DNA of 32,828 nucleotides, from assembly GCA_944324655.1 (NCBI GenBank), contig CALUXF010000020.1, positions 1 through 32,828 on the forward strand. The letters are read 5' to 3'. Source of the stretch: Candidatus Avelusimicrobium aviculae (GTDB lineage: Bacteria; Elusimicrobiota; Elusimicrobia; Elusimicrobiales; Elusimicrobiaceae). Shown piece after piece: positions 17,814 through 26,456 of this stretch. Positions within the stretch are counted from its first letter, which is position 1. Every line of letters begins with the position of its first letter. The notes below the pieces were generated by a model, which saw only the letters and a list, made by a program, of their open reading frames with translations, was not told the DNA's origin and did no database searches. The position numbers were made by a program, and so were the translations under genes.

Positions 17814-19649
17814 ATGGAAATGTTTGACGAAAGCAATAAATACGTTAGTTTAGCCAATAAATACCGCCCGCAAACGTTTGAAGATATGGTAGGGCAGGAA
17901 AGTATTTCCAAAACATTAAAAAATGCGCTTAAGTTGGGGCGCATAGCGCACGCCTATTTGTTTTACGGTCCGCGCGGCTGCGGCAAAACCACTACGGCGC
18001 GCATATTGGCCAAAGCGTTAAACTGTACGGGGGAGGGCCGCACCAAACCCACGGACGAACCGTGCGGGAAATGCCCCCAGTGTTTAGAAATTGCCCAAAG
18101 CAGTGATTTGGATGTGTTGGAGTTGGACGCCGCCAGCAACACCCAAGTGGAAAAAGTGCGTGAGGCGATTATAGATACGGTGGCGTTGGCCTCTTCCAGG
18201 GACCGTTTTAAAGTATTTATTTTAGATGAAGTACACATGCTTTCCACCAGTTCTTTTAACGCGCTTTTAAAAACCATAGAAGAACCGCCTTCCCATGTGG
18301 TGTTTATTTTAGCCACTACCGAAAAGCACAAAGTGCCCGCCACCATTGTCAGCCGCTGCCAAACGTTTCGTTTCCGCCCGATTACGGTGGACGAAATTGC
18401 CAACCATTTGTTGGATTTATCCGGCGCGGAAAATATTGATTTAACCCCCGGCGCGGCGCGCATTATTGCCAAAAACGCCGGCGGCGCCATGCGTGACGCG
18501 TTGACACTGCTGGACCGGGCCATCGCCTATTCCGGCGAGCGTATAGATGAAAAACTGGTGGGGGAAATGTTGGGGCTTACGCCCGACGAACTCATTTCCC
18601 AAGCCGTAACCGCGCTGGCGGATAAAAACAACGCCGCCTTGCACCAGGTGTTTGAAACCTTAAAAAGCGAGGGGTTTGACGCCAATTCTTTTCTAAAAGA
18701 TTTAAAAAACGCATTGGGAGATTTGTTTTACTTTGCCCTGGGCCAAGGTAACGAGCCTTTTGAGGGGGCCAAACAAATTACGGGGCGGGTTTCCCCCGGG
18801 TTTTTGGCTTCTTTATCCCGTAAAGTAAACAAGCTGATTGAAGAGGTTAAATTTTCTGATAATACCCTGGTCAGCGCGGAAGTGGGCCTGTTTACCGTTA
18901 TGGACAGTTGTTTGGATATAGAAAACTTTGTGCGCCGTTTGGAAGCGCTGGAGAGAGGGGAAACCCTCCCGCCCGGCTCCGGTACGGGGTCCGGCCCGGC
19001 TGTGGAAAGGGGCTCCTCCGCCAAACCGGCGCAAGTCTCCTATAAACCGCCCATGCAGGCCGCGGCGGCCCCGGCGGAAACAAAAAGAACGACGGAAGAT
19101 TTTTCTAAAGGGGATGAGGCCGTGTCTTCTTTGTTGGCGCAAGAACCCGCCTCCCCTGAGCCGGCGCCTGCCTCTGCTCCGGCCGAGCCCTCCCCCGTGC
19201 TGACGGATAACCAAGCGTGGGAGGCGTTATTAACGCAATTTGCCAAAAGCCCGCTGGTGTATGACGTGATGACCAGCTGTTCCGTTCAATTTGCGGACGG
19301 CACCTGGACGCTTTCTTTTGGCCCCGGTAAAGAATTTTACCGTATTCCCGCCCAAAGCAAGCTGGCGGAATTGGAAGCGGCGGCTTTTAAAATTTGCAAA
19401 AGAAAAATCAAAATTGTGCTGGCTTCCAATGCCGCCAAATCCGCGGTAAAAAAAGAATCTCCCTCTGCCGCAAAAACTGCCGTGCGGGAAAGCAAACCCG
19501 ACGCGGCGCCCGCGGCGCAGGCCCTTAGCCAAGAGGAGCCTTTTGTAAAAGGGGATTTTTCCGCCGATGCCCAACCCTCTTCCCCACAGCAAGCGCCGGA
19601 AGAATTAAAAGATTTATTTAGTATTATCCCCGGGGAGCTAATGGCTTAA
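17814..19649 (+). CDS. dnaX: DNA polymerase III subunit gamma/tau (clamp loader)
   Basis: A 611-residue AAA+ ATPase that loads the sliding clamp and organises the replisome. Walker A GPRGCGKT is at residues 52-59, four zinc-binding cysteines at 71, 84, 87 and 90, Walker B FILDEVH near 136-141, and the SRC arginine-finger motif at 180-182. The collar domain ends near residue 380, followed by a Pro/Ala/Ser-rich linker and a C-terminal region (about 465-545), giving a tau-like length. A run of seven A's at 19448-19454 could slip (see findings). recR follows after one base. Confidence 0.96.
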   Translation: MEMFDESNKYVSLANKYRPQTFEDMVGQESISKTLKNALKLGRIAHAYLFYGPRGCGKTTTARILAKALNCTGEGRTKPTDEPCGKCPQCLEIAQSSDLDVLELDAASNTQVEKVREAIIDTVALASSRDRFKVFILDEVHMLSTSSFNALLKTIEEPPSHVVFILATTEKHKVPATIVSRCQTFRFRPITVDEIANHLLDLSGAENIDLTPGAARIIAKNAGGAMRDALTLLDRAIAYSGERIDEKLVGEMLGLTPDELISQAVTALADKNNAALHQVFETLKSEGFDANSFLKDLKNALGDLFYFALGQGNEPFEGAKQITGRVSPGFLASLSRKVNKLIEEVKFSDNTLVSAEVGLFTVMDSCLDIENFVRRLEALERGETLPPGSGTGSGPAVERGSSAKPAQVSYKPPMQAAAAPAETKRTTEDFSKGDEAVSSLLAQEPASPEPAPASAPAEPSPVLTDNQAWEALLTQFAKSPLVYDVMTSCSVQFADGTWTLSFGPGKEFYRIPAQSKLAELEAAAFKICKRKIKIVLASNAAKSAVKKESPSAAKTAVRESKPDAAPAAQALSQEEPFVKGDFSADAQPSSPQQAPEELKDLFSIIPGELMA

Positions 19650-19650
19650 T

Positions 19651-20244
19651 ATGAAAAGCTTGGAAAGACTGGTCCGCGCGTTTCGCAGACTGCCCGGGGT
19701 GGGCCCCCGGCAGGCGGAGCGTTTTTCCGCTTATTTTTTGCGCGCGTCCCAAGGGGAAATGGAAGAATTTATTTCCGCTTTATTGGCGTTAAAGGAAGAT
19801 GTAAAACTTTGCTCTTCCTGTTTTGCGTATTGTGAGGGGGACGTGTGCGAAATCTGCGCCGACCCGGACCGCCAGCAAGACGTGATTTGCGTGGTGGAAG
19901 ACCCCCAGGATATTGAATCCATAGAAAAAACCGGCGCATACAAAGGGTTATACCATGTGCTGCACGGCGCCATATCCCCCATGGAAGGGCGCGGCGCGGA
20001 CCAAGTAAAAGTAAAAGAATTGTTAGACCGCGTACAGCATGCCACCACTCCCATTAAAGAGGTCATCATCGCCACCGACCCGGACAGCGAAGGCGAAACT
20101 ACCGCCCTTTATTTGGCCGATTTGCTGCGCGGCCTGGTGGATAAAATAACCCGCATCGGCTACGGCGTGCCGCTAGGGGGGGATATTGATTATATTGACG
20201 AAATGACGCTGGGCTATTCCCTCAAAGGCCGAACAAAACTCTAA
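19651..20244 (+). CDS. recR: Recombination mediator RecR
   Basis: A 197-residue protein that works with RecO/RecF to load RecA at gaps. The N-terminal helix-hairpin-helix (LPGVGPRQAERFS, residues 14-26) binds DNA, cysteines at 54, 57, 66 and 69 form the zinc finger (an additional Cys at 61), and the Toprim domain contains CVVEDPQDI and IIATDPDSEGETTALYL. Length is standard. It begins one base after dnaX (TAATATG junction). The ybaB/ebfC gene often found between dnaX and recR is absent. Confidence 0.96.
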   Translation: MKSLERLVRAFRRLPGVGPRQAERFSAYFLRASQGEMEEFISALLALKEDVKLCSSCFAYCEGDVCEICADPDRQQDVICVVEDPQDIESIEKTGAYKGLYHVLHGAISPMEGRGADQVKVKELLDRVQHATTPIKEVIIATDPDSEGETTALYLADLLRGLVDKITRIGYGVPLGGDIDYIDEMTLGYSLKGRTKL

Positions 20245-22118
20245 TGCATCCTTCCGCCTATAAACGCCCGCTTTTGTGGGCGTTAATTTTATATATCATT
20301 GGGTTGTTTTTATTTTATCACCCGGCGCCCAAACCGGGGGACGCTTCTTTTTGGGTTTCTAAAGAAGAAGTAACGCTAGAAGGGCGTGTGGAAAATTTTT
20401 CCGTTTCCAAAAAAGAATACTATAACGCCATTGTACGCGTATTGCGCATAAACGGCGCACCGGCTAAAGGCCGCGTGTTTGCCCGCGTAAAATATACCTG
20501 CCCGCAATGGAAAGACCAAATCCTCCTGCAAGGCAAATTAAAACGCCCCTATAATGTGGATTTGTTGGGCAATTTTGCCTGGGGGGATTATTTGGCTTTA
20601 AAAGGAGTGTTCGCGGAGATACGCTCTTCTTCCTTACAGGTAGTAAAGCCGGCGCCGTGGCCATACCGCGCCCTTCGCACAGTAAGGGAAAGCATTTTGC
20701 ACACGCTGGACAGCCGTTTTTCCCCGCAGTTGGCTTCCATAGCCGGCGGGGTTATGCTGGGGGAACGGGGCAATATATCCGAAGCTTTGTATGAAGATTT
20801 TCAAGACAGCGGCGCCGTTCATTTGTTAGTGGCGTCCGGCGGCAATGTGGGTTTTGTTACGTTAATGGCGTTTGCTTTTTGTTCTTTATTTGGGTTCAGC
20901 CGTAAAAAAACCGTACTTATTGCTTTGGCCGCCGCCGGATTATATACGTTAGCCGCCGGGGCGGACGCGCCTTTGGTGCGCGCTTATTTTATGGCGCTGT
21001 GCGCGTGTATGGGTTTTTTGTTAAACCGTAACAGCGGCGTGTTTCAGGGGCTTATTACCGCGTGTTTTATTATTTTGCTTGCAACGCCCGGCGCTTTGTT
21101 TGAAACCGGTTTTCAAATGTCTTTTTTGGCTACGCTGGCTATTATTCTTTGTTTGAACTTTTGGAAAATTCCGCCCGCGTGGCCCAAACCCGCCCGGTTT
21201 TTTACGCAGATTTTTTTAGCCACGCTTTCCAGCCAGTTGGCGTTGTGGCCTGTTTTTACCAATGTTTTTTATAAAGTATCCGTTACCGGGTTGATTTCCA
21301 ATATGCTGTTGGTGCCGTTGGCTTCGGCGGTTATGGGAGTTGGCTTTTTGTTTTACCTGTTTGATTTGTGCCACTTGGGTTTTTTGCTGCAAGGGGTGTT
21401 GGGCGGCCTGTTATGGGTGTTTCAAAAACTGGTGGAATTTTTTGCCTCTTTGCCGTTGGCGTCAGTTCCCGGCGCTGCTTGGGGTGGCGGATGTATTGCC
21501 GCGTACTATTTGGTTTTGTTTTGGCTGTTTCATTTTCCTTGCAAACCATTTGCCAAAAAAATAATGCCTTTTTGTTTGGCGGGTGCGGCGGTATGTCTGG
21601 CGGCGCAGGGCTGGTATTCTATGCGAACGCGGGTGTGGGTGCTGAGGGAATGGAACCAGTCCGTTGTATTGGTACGCACTTGTGACGGGCAAAATTTGTT
21701 GTTTGGCACGGGTATAAACGCGCCCAGTTTGGCGCATGCCGTGTTAAAAAGCGGGAGTACCCGCCTAGACGGGGTTTTTGTGACGCGCTATGATAAAAAA
21801 GAACAACAAAACGCGTTGGAATTAGCCCAAGAGTTTGAGGTAGCTCAAACCGTTTATGCACGCGCGGGCGAGGCTTGGCCGTCCGATACGTGGACGTTTG
21901 GCAACAGCGCGGTAAAAGCCATTTGGGGGAAGCATAGCAGCCGTACAAATGGGGAATGGGAACAACCCGGCTACAGCGGCGCGAAAGGGGAAACGCTTTC
22001 TTTTGAGGTCCAGTCCTGCGGGAAAACCTTGGTAATAGGGGCGGGGCAATTTTTTGTGCAAACGCCCCAGGGGCCGGTACAAAGCGTGCGCAACGGAACG
22101 GTTTCTGTTGCCATTTAA
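20244..22118 (+). CDS. comEC: ComEC/Rec2-type DNA-uptake channel with degenerate C-terminal domain
   Basis: A 624-residue inner-membrane protein. The N-terminal region has membrane helices and an OB-like segment (VTLEGRVENF); the competence domain includes HLLVASGGNVGFV, a variant of the usual LLAISGLHVG motif, and many further helices between about 190 and 460. ComEC moves single-stranded DNA across the membrane in transformation. The C-terminal region (about 480-620) aligns in layout with the metallo-beta-lactamase-like domain, but the metal-binding His-x-His-x-Asp-His type motif is replaced by RYDKKEQQ, so nuclease activity is doubtful. The ATG overlaps the recR stop by one base. Confidence 0.87.
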   Translation: MHPSAYKRPLLWALILYIIGLFLFYHPAPKPGDASFWVSKEEVTLEGRVENFSVSKKEYYNAIVRVLRINGAPAKGRVFARVKYTCPQWKDQILLQGKLKRPYNVDLLGNFAWGDYLALKGVFAEIRSSSLQVVKPAPWPYRALRTVRESILHTLDSRFSPQLASIAGGVMLGERGNISEALYEDFQDSGAVHLLVASGGNVGFVTLMAFAFCSLFGFSRKKTVLIALAAAGLYTLAAGADAPLVRAYFMALCACMGFLLNRNSGVFQGLITACFIILLATPGALFETGFQMSFLATLAIILCLNFWKIPPAWPKPARFFTQIFLATLSSQLALWPVFTNVFYKVSVTGLISNMLLVPLASAVMGVGFLFYLFDLCHLGFLLQGVLGGLLWVFQKLVEFFASLPLASVPGAAWGGGCIAAYYLVLFWLFHFPCKPFAKKIMPFCLAGAAVCLAAQGWYSMRTRVWVLREWNQSVVLVRTCDGQNLLFGTGINAPSLAHAVLKSGSTRLDGVFVTRYDKKEQQNALELAQEFEVAQTVYARAGEAWPSDTWTFGNSAVKAIWGKHSSRTNGEWEQPGYSGAKGETLSFEVQSCGKTLVIGAGQFFVQTPQGPVQSVRNGTVSVAI

Positions 22119-22120
22119 GC

Positions 22121-22126
22121 TATAAT
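22121..22126 (+). promoter_or_regulatory. -10 box for guaD
   Basis: A perfect tataat follows the comEC stop by two bases, 22 nt before the guaD ATG. No clear -35 is seen inside the end of comEC. gaggaag at 22135-22141 supplies the Shine-Dalgarno. Confidence 0.5.
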
Positions 22127-22148
22127 AGAAAAAAGAGGAAGACTTTTT

Positions 22149-22637
22149 ATGACAGAACAAGAACTGCAAGAACACAAACGTTTTTTAACGCGCGCCATAG
22201 AGTTGGCGGCCCAAAACATGCAAACCGGCAAAGGCGGACCGTTTGGCGCGGTGGTGGTGCGCAACGGGGAGATTGTGGCCGAAGGTTTTAACCAAGTTAC
22301 CTCCGCCAATGACCCTACCTGCCATGCCGAGGTGGACGCCATACGCAAAGCCTGCAAAAAATTGGGAACTTTTGAGTTAAAAGACTGCGTGATTTATTCC
22401 TCTTGTGAGCCGTGCCCCATGTGTTTGGGAGCTATTTACTGGGCCCGCCCCAAGGCCTTGTATTTCGCGGCGGACCGCTACTGCGCCGCCAAACACGGCT
22501 TTGACGACAAGTTTATTTATGATGAAATTCCTCTCCCGGCGGATAAACGCACCATTCCCACCATACACATTGTATTAGACGGAGCGGAAACCCCCTTTGA
22601 GGTGTGGAGCGCGCGTACGGATAAAATAACTTATTAA
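22149..22637 (+). CDS. guaD: Guanine deaminase
   Basis: A 162-residue cytidine-deaminase-fold enzyme converting guanine to xanthine and ammonia in purine salvage. Zinc ligands are His59 in CHAE (with catalytic Glu61) and Cys89/Cys92 in the PCPMC motif. The segments CLGAIYWARPKA, HGFDDKFIYDEI and the C-terminal tyrosine closely follow the Bacillus GuaD pattern and distinguish it from tRNA adenosine deaminase TadA. It has its own -10 box and Shine-Dalgarno and ends at a strong terminator. Confidence 0.88.
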   Translation: MTEQELQEHKRFLTRAIELAAQNMQTGKGGPFGAVVVRNGEIVAEGFNQVTSANDPTCHAEVDAIRKACKKLGTFELKDCVIYSSCEPCPMCLGAIYWARPKALYFAADRYCAAKHGFDDKFIYDEIPLPADKRTIPTIHIVLDGAETPFEVWSARTDKITY

Positions 22638-22654
22638 TTTGTTTATCAGCTTGC

Positions 22655-22687
22655 ATGGGCCTATTAGTGTATAGGCCCATTTTTTTG
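22655..22687 (+). terminator. Rho-independent terminator after guaD
   Basis: atgggcctat (22655-22664) and ataggcccat (22671-22680) form a perfect 10-bp stem with a 6-nt loop, followed by a T7 tract. Confidence 0.94.
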
Positions 22688-22797
22688 TGCGTATAGGTCT
22701 AACGGCCCTGGTGGGGTGGGCGGGAAACAAGTAACATAATAATATAGGCTTTTGCCGCATCATAAAAATTTAACAGAAATATATTTAAGCAAAGAGA

Positions 22798-23829
22798 ATG
22801 AAAACAATACTCTTTTTATTTTGTATTTTTCTCCCGGCCATGCTTTTCGGGCAGACGTGGCAGCAGGCGGTGGATAAAGCGCTGGGCCAATCTGCTAAAA
22901 AGGCCAGTATTTCTTTGCAAAAGAGCAAAACGCGCTTAAAAGCTCTAAACCAAACGCTGGAAAAAGAAGCCCATATGCGTAAAGTTTTAGATAGCTATTA
23001 TGCACCCGTTACGCCGTATTCTATATCTAATGTTTATCAGACATTGGCCGTTGCTTGGGCCGGCGCAAGCAATAAATTAAACATTATTCATCGCATCATA
23101 AGGGAAAGGCAGCTCAATTTTCTTCGCAAAAATGACCAAAAACTGCAAACGGAAATTTCAGTGTTGCCCTTTAGCCAAGCTGCAGATATGGCCCGGCGGA
23201 TCGGGCCGGATACCCAATACGTTTTTTTAGGGGAAGAGCATTACTTGGAGCAGTCTCGCACGCTGGTGCTGCAGGTGTTGCAAAATTATCAGCTGCGCTA
23301 TCCAGGGAAGAAAATTATTTTTCTTACGGAAAGCGTAAGAGACAGCGGGGTGTCCGGTGTGGAAGTGTTTTCTAAAAAGGGGGCGGAGGCGGAGTATTCT
23401 CCGTTAATGCGGAAAATTAGCGCGCGCGGAATTATTGTGGCTGGGTTGGAAGAGAACCCCAAAACAGATACTTTTTATGTTCAAAATGAGCATTTAATAA
23501 AAGGGGCTGTGGCTTCGCAAGGGATACAAGTGCGTAACCTCCATTGGGCAAAACGCATCAAAGAGTGGCGGGCTAAATATCCCCATGCGGTGTTTTTTAT
23601 TTATACCGGGGCCAACCATTGTGTATATGATATGCCAAGTTCTTTGCCCAATCTGTTGGGAGCCCAAAAAACATATGTAAGTATCATGCAGACGGCGCGT
23701 TCTTTGCCTTTGTCTTTTTTTCACGCTTGGACTAAATTTAAATACGCCAACCCGGGTTTACTGTTGTTTAAAAACAAAACTTGGGCCCGGCACATAGGAT
23801 TTGACGAGCAAATCATTTTCCCCCAATAA
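22798..23829 (+). CDS. Secreted ChaN/TraB-superfamily-like protein
   Basis: 343 residues. Signal peptide about 1-18 (LFLFCIFLPAMLFG), then a helical Lys/Gln-rich segment to about residue 65. The C-terminal two-thirds carries the sparse hallmarks of the ChaN / erythromycin-esterase / TraB-Tiki group: VFLGEEHY (Glu146, Glu147, His148), FLTESV (Glu178) and YTGANH (His274). Members are haem-binding lipoproteins, esterases or metal-dependent proteases, so no reaction can be assigned. It stands alone between two terminators. A short agag precedes the ATG too closely for a good Shine-Dalgarno. Membership is inferred from motifs only. Confidence 0.72.
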   Translation: MKTILFLFCIFLPAMLFGQTWQQAVDKALGQSAKKASISLQKSKTRLKALNQTLEKEAHMRKVLDSYYAPVTPYSISNVYQTLAVAWAGASNKLNIIHRIIRERQLNFLRKNDQKLQTEISVLPFSQAADMARRIGPDTQYVFLGEEHYLEQSRTLVLQVLQNYQLRYPGKKIIFLTESVRDSGVSGVEVFSKKGAEAEYSPLMRKISARGIIVAGLEENPKTDTFYVQNEHLIKGAVASQGIQVRNLHWAKRIKEWRAKYPHAVFFIYTGANHCVYDMPSSLPNLLGAQKTYVSIMQTARSLPLSFFHAWTKFKYANPGLLLFKNKTWARHIGFDEQIIFPQ

Positions 23830-23831
23830 CC

Positions 23832-23857
23832 AAACCCCTGCTTGGCAGGGGTTTTTA
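23832..23857 (+). terminator. Rho-independent terminator after the ChaN-like gene
   Basis: aaacccctgc (23832-23841) pairs with gcaggggttt (23845-23854) over a 3-nt loop, followed by further T residues. On the minus strand it could also act weakly on nagZ transcripts, which have no other visible terminator between 23858 and 23967. Confidence 0.88.
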
Positions 23858-23967
23858 TTATGTTTAGCCGTGGCAAATATATTATAAACCGGGCCTTCGC
23901 TCTCACGGCTTGCGTTTTAGTGGCAGTCAATCCCCGTCATTTTTTCTTCTTTAAACAGGGCGCGTAG

Positions 23968-25380
23968 TTAGAGCGCTACCGGCAGATTCCCTTTAGCGGC
24001 ACGTTTGCCAAGCAAAATTTCCGCCGCTGTTTGTTGGAAGGCGTCCAAAGGGCAAAAAGCGTGCAGGGTGCTTTGCACTTCTTGTTGTAAATCCAAGGCG
24101 GCAAACGGGCTCCCCAGGCACACCAACACGCTTTGAGAGTGTTGTTTTATTTCCTTACGCGCCAAAGCCAGCTCCTGTTCAGACAAATTAATATGTCCTT
24201 TAAAAGATTTGTAATTGGATAAAGAAAGCAGAACCAGCGTGTCCGCCCCGTGGGATACCACGTTCACCCCCTCTTGTTTGAGGGTTTCTTCAAATACGGC
24301 AAAACCCCGTTGTTCCTGATCTCCCAGCGCAAGCAGTTTTATTTTATTTTCTTTGTTTAATGTTATTTTCCCCGTTTGTACGCAGGCCGCCTGGGCCGCG
24401 CGCTGATTAAAGGTGGAAAGCGTTTCTAAACTCCCGCCGGAGCGCGCCGCCAGGCGTTTGGCTTGCTGGCAGAGAGCGTCTATTTGCGCGCAGGCTTCTT
24501 GCACAATAGCGGGGTTTGCCGGGTTTTTATGCAGAAAATCCAACAAAGAAACCGGGTCATTCATCGCCAGCAAGATATGGCTTCCCGCCAGCAGGGCTTT
24601 TATGGCGGCTTGTTTTTCATCCCCGATGGCGCGCATCAGTAAAGCGTCCGTCAGCACGCAGCCTTTCCAGCCTAATTGGTTTTTAAGCAGCTGCGTCTGT
24701 ATGGCGGGGGAGAAAGAAGCCGGGTTCTGCGGGTCTAATGCGGGAAGCAGCAAATGCCCCGTCATTACCCCGTGCGTATGTTTAAACAGTTCAATAAAAG
24801 GGATTAATTCATGCTGGTTTAATTGGGCCAATGTCCGGTGCAGTACGGGCATGGCCAGATGGGAGTCCGTCTCCGTTTGCCCGTGCCCCGGGAAATGTTT
24901 TAAACAGTTTAACGCCCCGCCTTGGGTTAAGCCGCTTATAAACGCGCGCGCTAGGCGGGTGACTGTTTGCGTGTCCGCCGCAAAGGCCCGCGCGTTTACA
25001 ATGGGATTGTTGGGGGTATCCGCCAGGTCCAGCACCGGGGCGAAAACCCAATCTATATCCAGTTGGCGCGCCTGCAGGGCGGTTAGGAGGCCTTTTTCAA
25101 AAGCCAAGTTTTCGTCCCCGGCGGCGCCCAGGGCCAAGTTGGGGGCCAGGCGCGGCGCGTCTTTTACCCAGCGGCCCAGGCCGTCTTCATAATCGGCGCA
25201 GATAAGTATTTTTTCTAGGGGGGAGGCCCGGCGCACCCTTTGCGTAAATTGTTTAATTTGCGCCAGCGAGCCGCCGTACACACAAAAACCGCCCACGCCT
25301 AAGCGCGCCAATTCTTCGGCAAAGGAAATGTCTTGCCGGTCAAACCAAAACCCGGGGAAAACCAAACGGTTTATTTGCAT
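23968..25380 (-). CDS. nagZ: Beta-N-acetylglucosaminidase NagZ (GH3)
   Basis: 470 residues with no signal peptide, so cytoplasmic. It removes GlcNAc from anhydromuropeptides. The GH3 signature KHFPGHG (residues 161-167) is followed by Asp172-Ser-His174, the NagZ-specific catalytic His-Asp dyad loop, and the nucleophile is Asp245 in VLTDALLMRAI. The substrate-binding DYEDGLGR replaces the commoner DQEGGRVQR. A C-terminal extension (about 320-470) beyond the barrel makes it longer than the 340-residue enterobacterial enzyme. Last gene of the recycling operon; its start overlaps anmK by 10 nt. Confidence 0.92.
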   Translation of the reverse strand: MQINRLVFPGFWFDRQDISFAEELARLGVGGFCVYGGSLAQIKQFTQRVRRASPLEKILICADYEDGLGRWVKDAPRLAPNLALGAAGDENLAFEKGLLTALQARQLDIDWVFAPVLDLADTPNNPIVNARAFAADTQTVTRLARAFISGLTQGGALNCLKHFPGHGQTETDSHLAMPVLHRTLAQLNQHELIPFIELFKHTHGVMTGHLLLPALDPQNPASFSPAIQTQLLKNQLGWKGCVLTDALLMRAIGDEKQAAIKALLAGSHILLAMNDPVSLLDFLHKNPANPAIVQEACAQIDALCQQAKRLAARSGGSLETLSTFNQRAAQAACVQTGKITLNKENKIKLLALGDQEQRGFAVFEETLKQEGVNVVSHGADTLVLLSLSNYKSFKGHINLSEQELALARKEIKQHSQSVLVCLGSPFAALDLQQEVQSTLHAFCPLDAFQQTAAEILLGKRAAKGNLPVAL

Positions 25381-26456
25381 AAAGTGATTTTTCCTAACAC
25401 GGCGTTTTTACGCGCCCCGGTGGCGCGGGCGCAATGATTGGTGCGTCCGTTTAAGGCTTCAAAAGCCATGACCGCAAACGCGGCGCTTTCTTTGGCTAAC
25501 GGGTGGAGCCCGTCCTGCTGGGTTGTGTATATTTGCGCGCGCGGGTTTAAGCGGCGCAAGTTTTCCAGCAGGGTTGCATTATAAGCGCCCCCGCCGCATA
25601 CGGCTATTTTGCCGCGCGCCGGTTTGGGCAAAAACGCCAGCGCCCGCGTGATAGCGGCGGCCGTAAATAAATTAAGCGTAGCCAGCGTATCTTGCGCGGA
25701 GGCCTCTCTTACATATTTTTGCAAAAAGGATTGCCCAAAGGCATTTTTGTCTAAACTCTTGGGTGGGCGTTTGGTGAAATAGGGCAGTAAAAGCCATTGT
25801 TTTACCAGCTTTTCATCCGCTTTGCCTTTGGCGGCGCACGCGCCGTTTTTATCAAACGGGCGGTGCAGGGTTTGCTGGCAGAACAAATCCATCAGCGTAT
25901 TGCCGGGGCCGGCGTCAAACCCGGTGGTTTTTATACCGCGTCCCACGGCGGTTACGTTGGAAATGCCCCCTATGTTTACCACCGTGCGCGGGGCCCGTTT
26001 GCCCCATAAAAAAGCGTCAAAAAAAGGAACCAGCGGCGCGCCCTGCCCGCCTAAAGCCATGTCTTTGGGGCGGAAGTCGCTTACCACCGGCGCGTTTAGC
26101 GCGCAGGCTAAAAAAGAGGGCTCTCCTATTTGCAAGGTGTTGGGGGTTTTGTCCTGCGGGCCGTGGTAAACGGTTTGCCCGTGGGAACCAACCACGCAAA
26201 TTTGTTTGGCGCAAAGGCCGCTTTGGCGTAAAAATTTCTGCGCCAAGCGCGCGTATAAGCGGCCCAGTTCAAAATCTAGTTCGCTTAACTGAGGGGCATT
26301 AAACGTAAAAGCGTTTAATAATTTATTCTGTAACTCCGGCGGGTAAGGGTAATTTTTAAAGGCCAATACGCTAAACGGACGCACGGTAACGGCGCAAATG
26401 GTTAAACCGTCTGCGCTGGTGCCGCTCATGAGCCCCAAAGCGATGTTATTTTTCAT
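25371..26456 (-). CDS. anmK: Anhydro-N-acetylmuramic acid kinase
   Basis: 361 residues. It opens and phosphorylates 1,6-anhydroMurNAc to MurNAc-6-phosphate. It has the N-terminal phosphate loop GLMSGTSADG, the substrate motif GSHGQTVYH, NIGGISNVT and the FDAGPGNTLMD catalytic region, all diagnostic for AnmK. Length is normal. It overlaps nagZ by 10 nt downstream and murQ by 11 nt upstream. Confidence 0.95.
   Translation of the reverse strand: MKNNIALGLMSGTSADGLTICAVTVRPFSVLAFKNYPYPPELQNKLLNAFTFNAPQLSELDFELGRLYARLAQKFLRQSGLCAKQICVVGSHGQTVYHGPQDKTPNTLQIGEPSFLACALNAPVVSDFRPKDMALGGQGAPLVPFFDAFLWGKRAPRTVVNIGGISNVTAVGRGIKTTGFDAGPGNTLMDLFCQQTLHRPFDKNGACAAKGKADEKLVKQWLLLPYFTKRPPKSLDKNAFGQSFLQKYVREASAQDTLATLNLFTAAAITRALAFLPKPARGKIAVCGGGAYNATLLENLRRLNPRAQIYTTQQDGLHPLAKESAAFAVMAFEALNGRTNHCARATGARKNAVLGKITLCK

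Noticed and set aside
18704-18710. A AAA AAC slippery heptamer in dnaX as a gamma-producing frameshift
   Set aside because: A -1 shift here stops at 18749-18751, giving about 312 residues and cutting through the collar domain needed for clamp-loader assembly, so a functional gamma is unlikely.
22149-22637. tRNA adenosine deaminase (tadA) identity for the deaminase
   Set aside because: The motifs around the zinc site, the GFDDKFIYDEI segment and C-terminal tyrosine follow guanine deaminase rather than TadA.
23866-23910. Small RNA in the gap after the ChaN-like gene (agccgtg/cacggct arms, a minus-strand tataat)
   Set aside because: Arms are only 7 bp with a 31-nt spacer, no -35 or own terminator fits, and the interval is too short to support a call.
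24413-25192. 259-codon plus-strand frame inside nagZ
   Set aside because: Antisense to a confidently identified GH3 enzyme; no motif or ribosome-binding site supports it.
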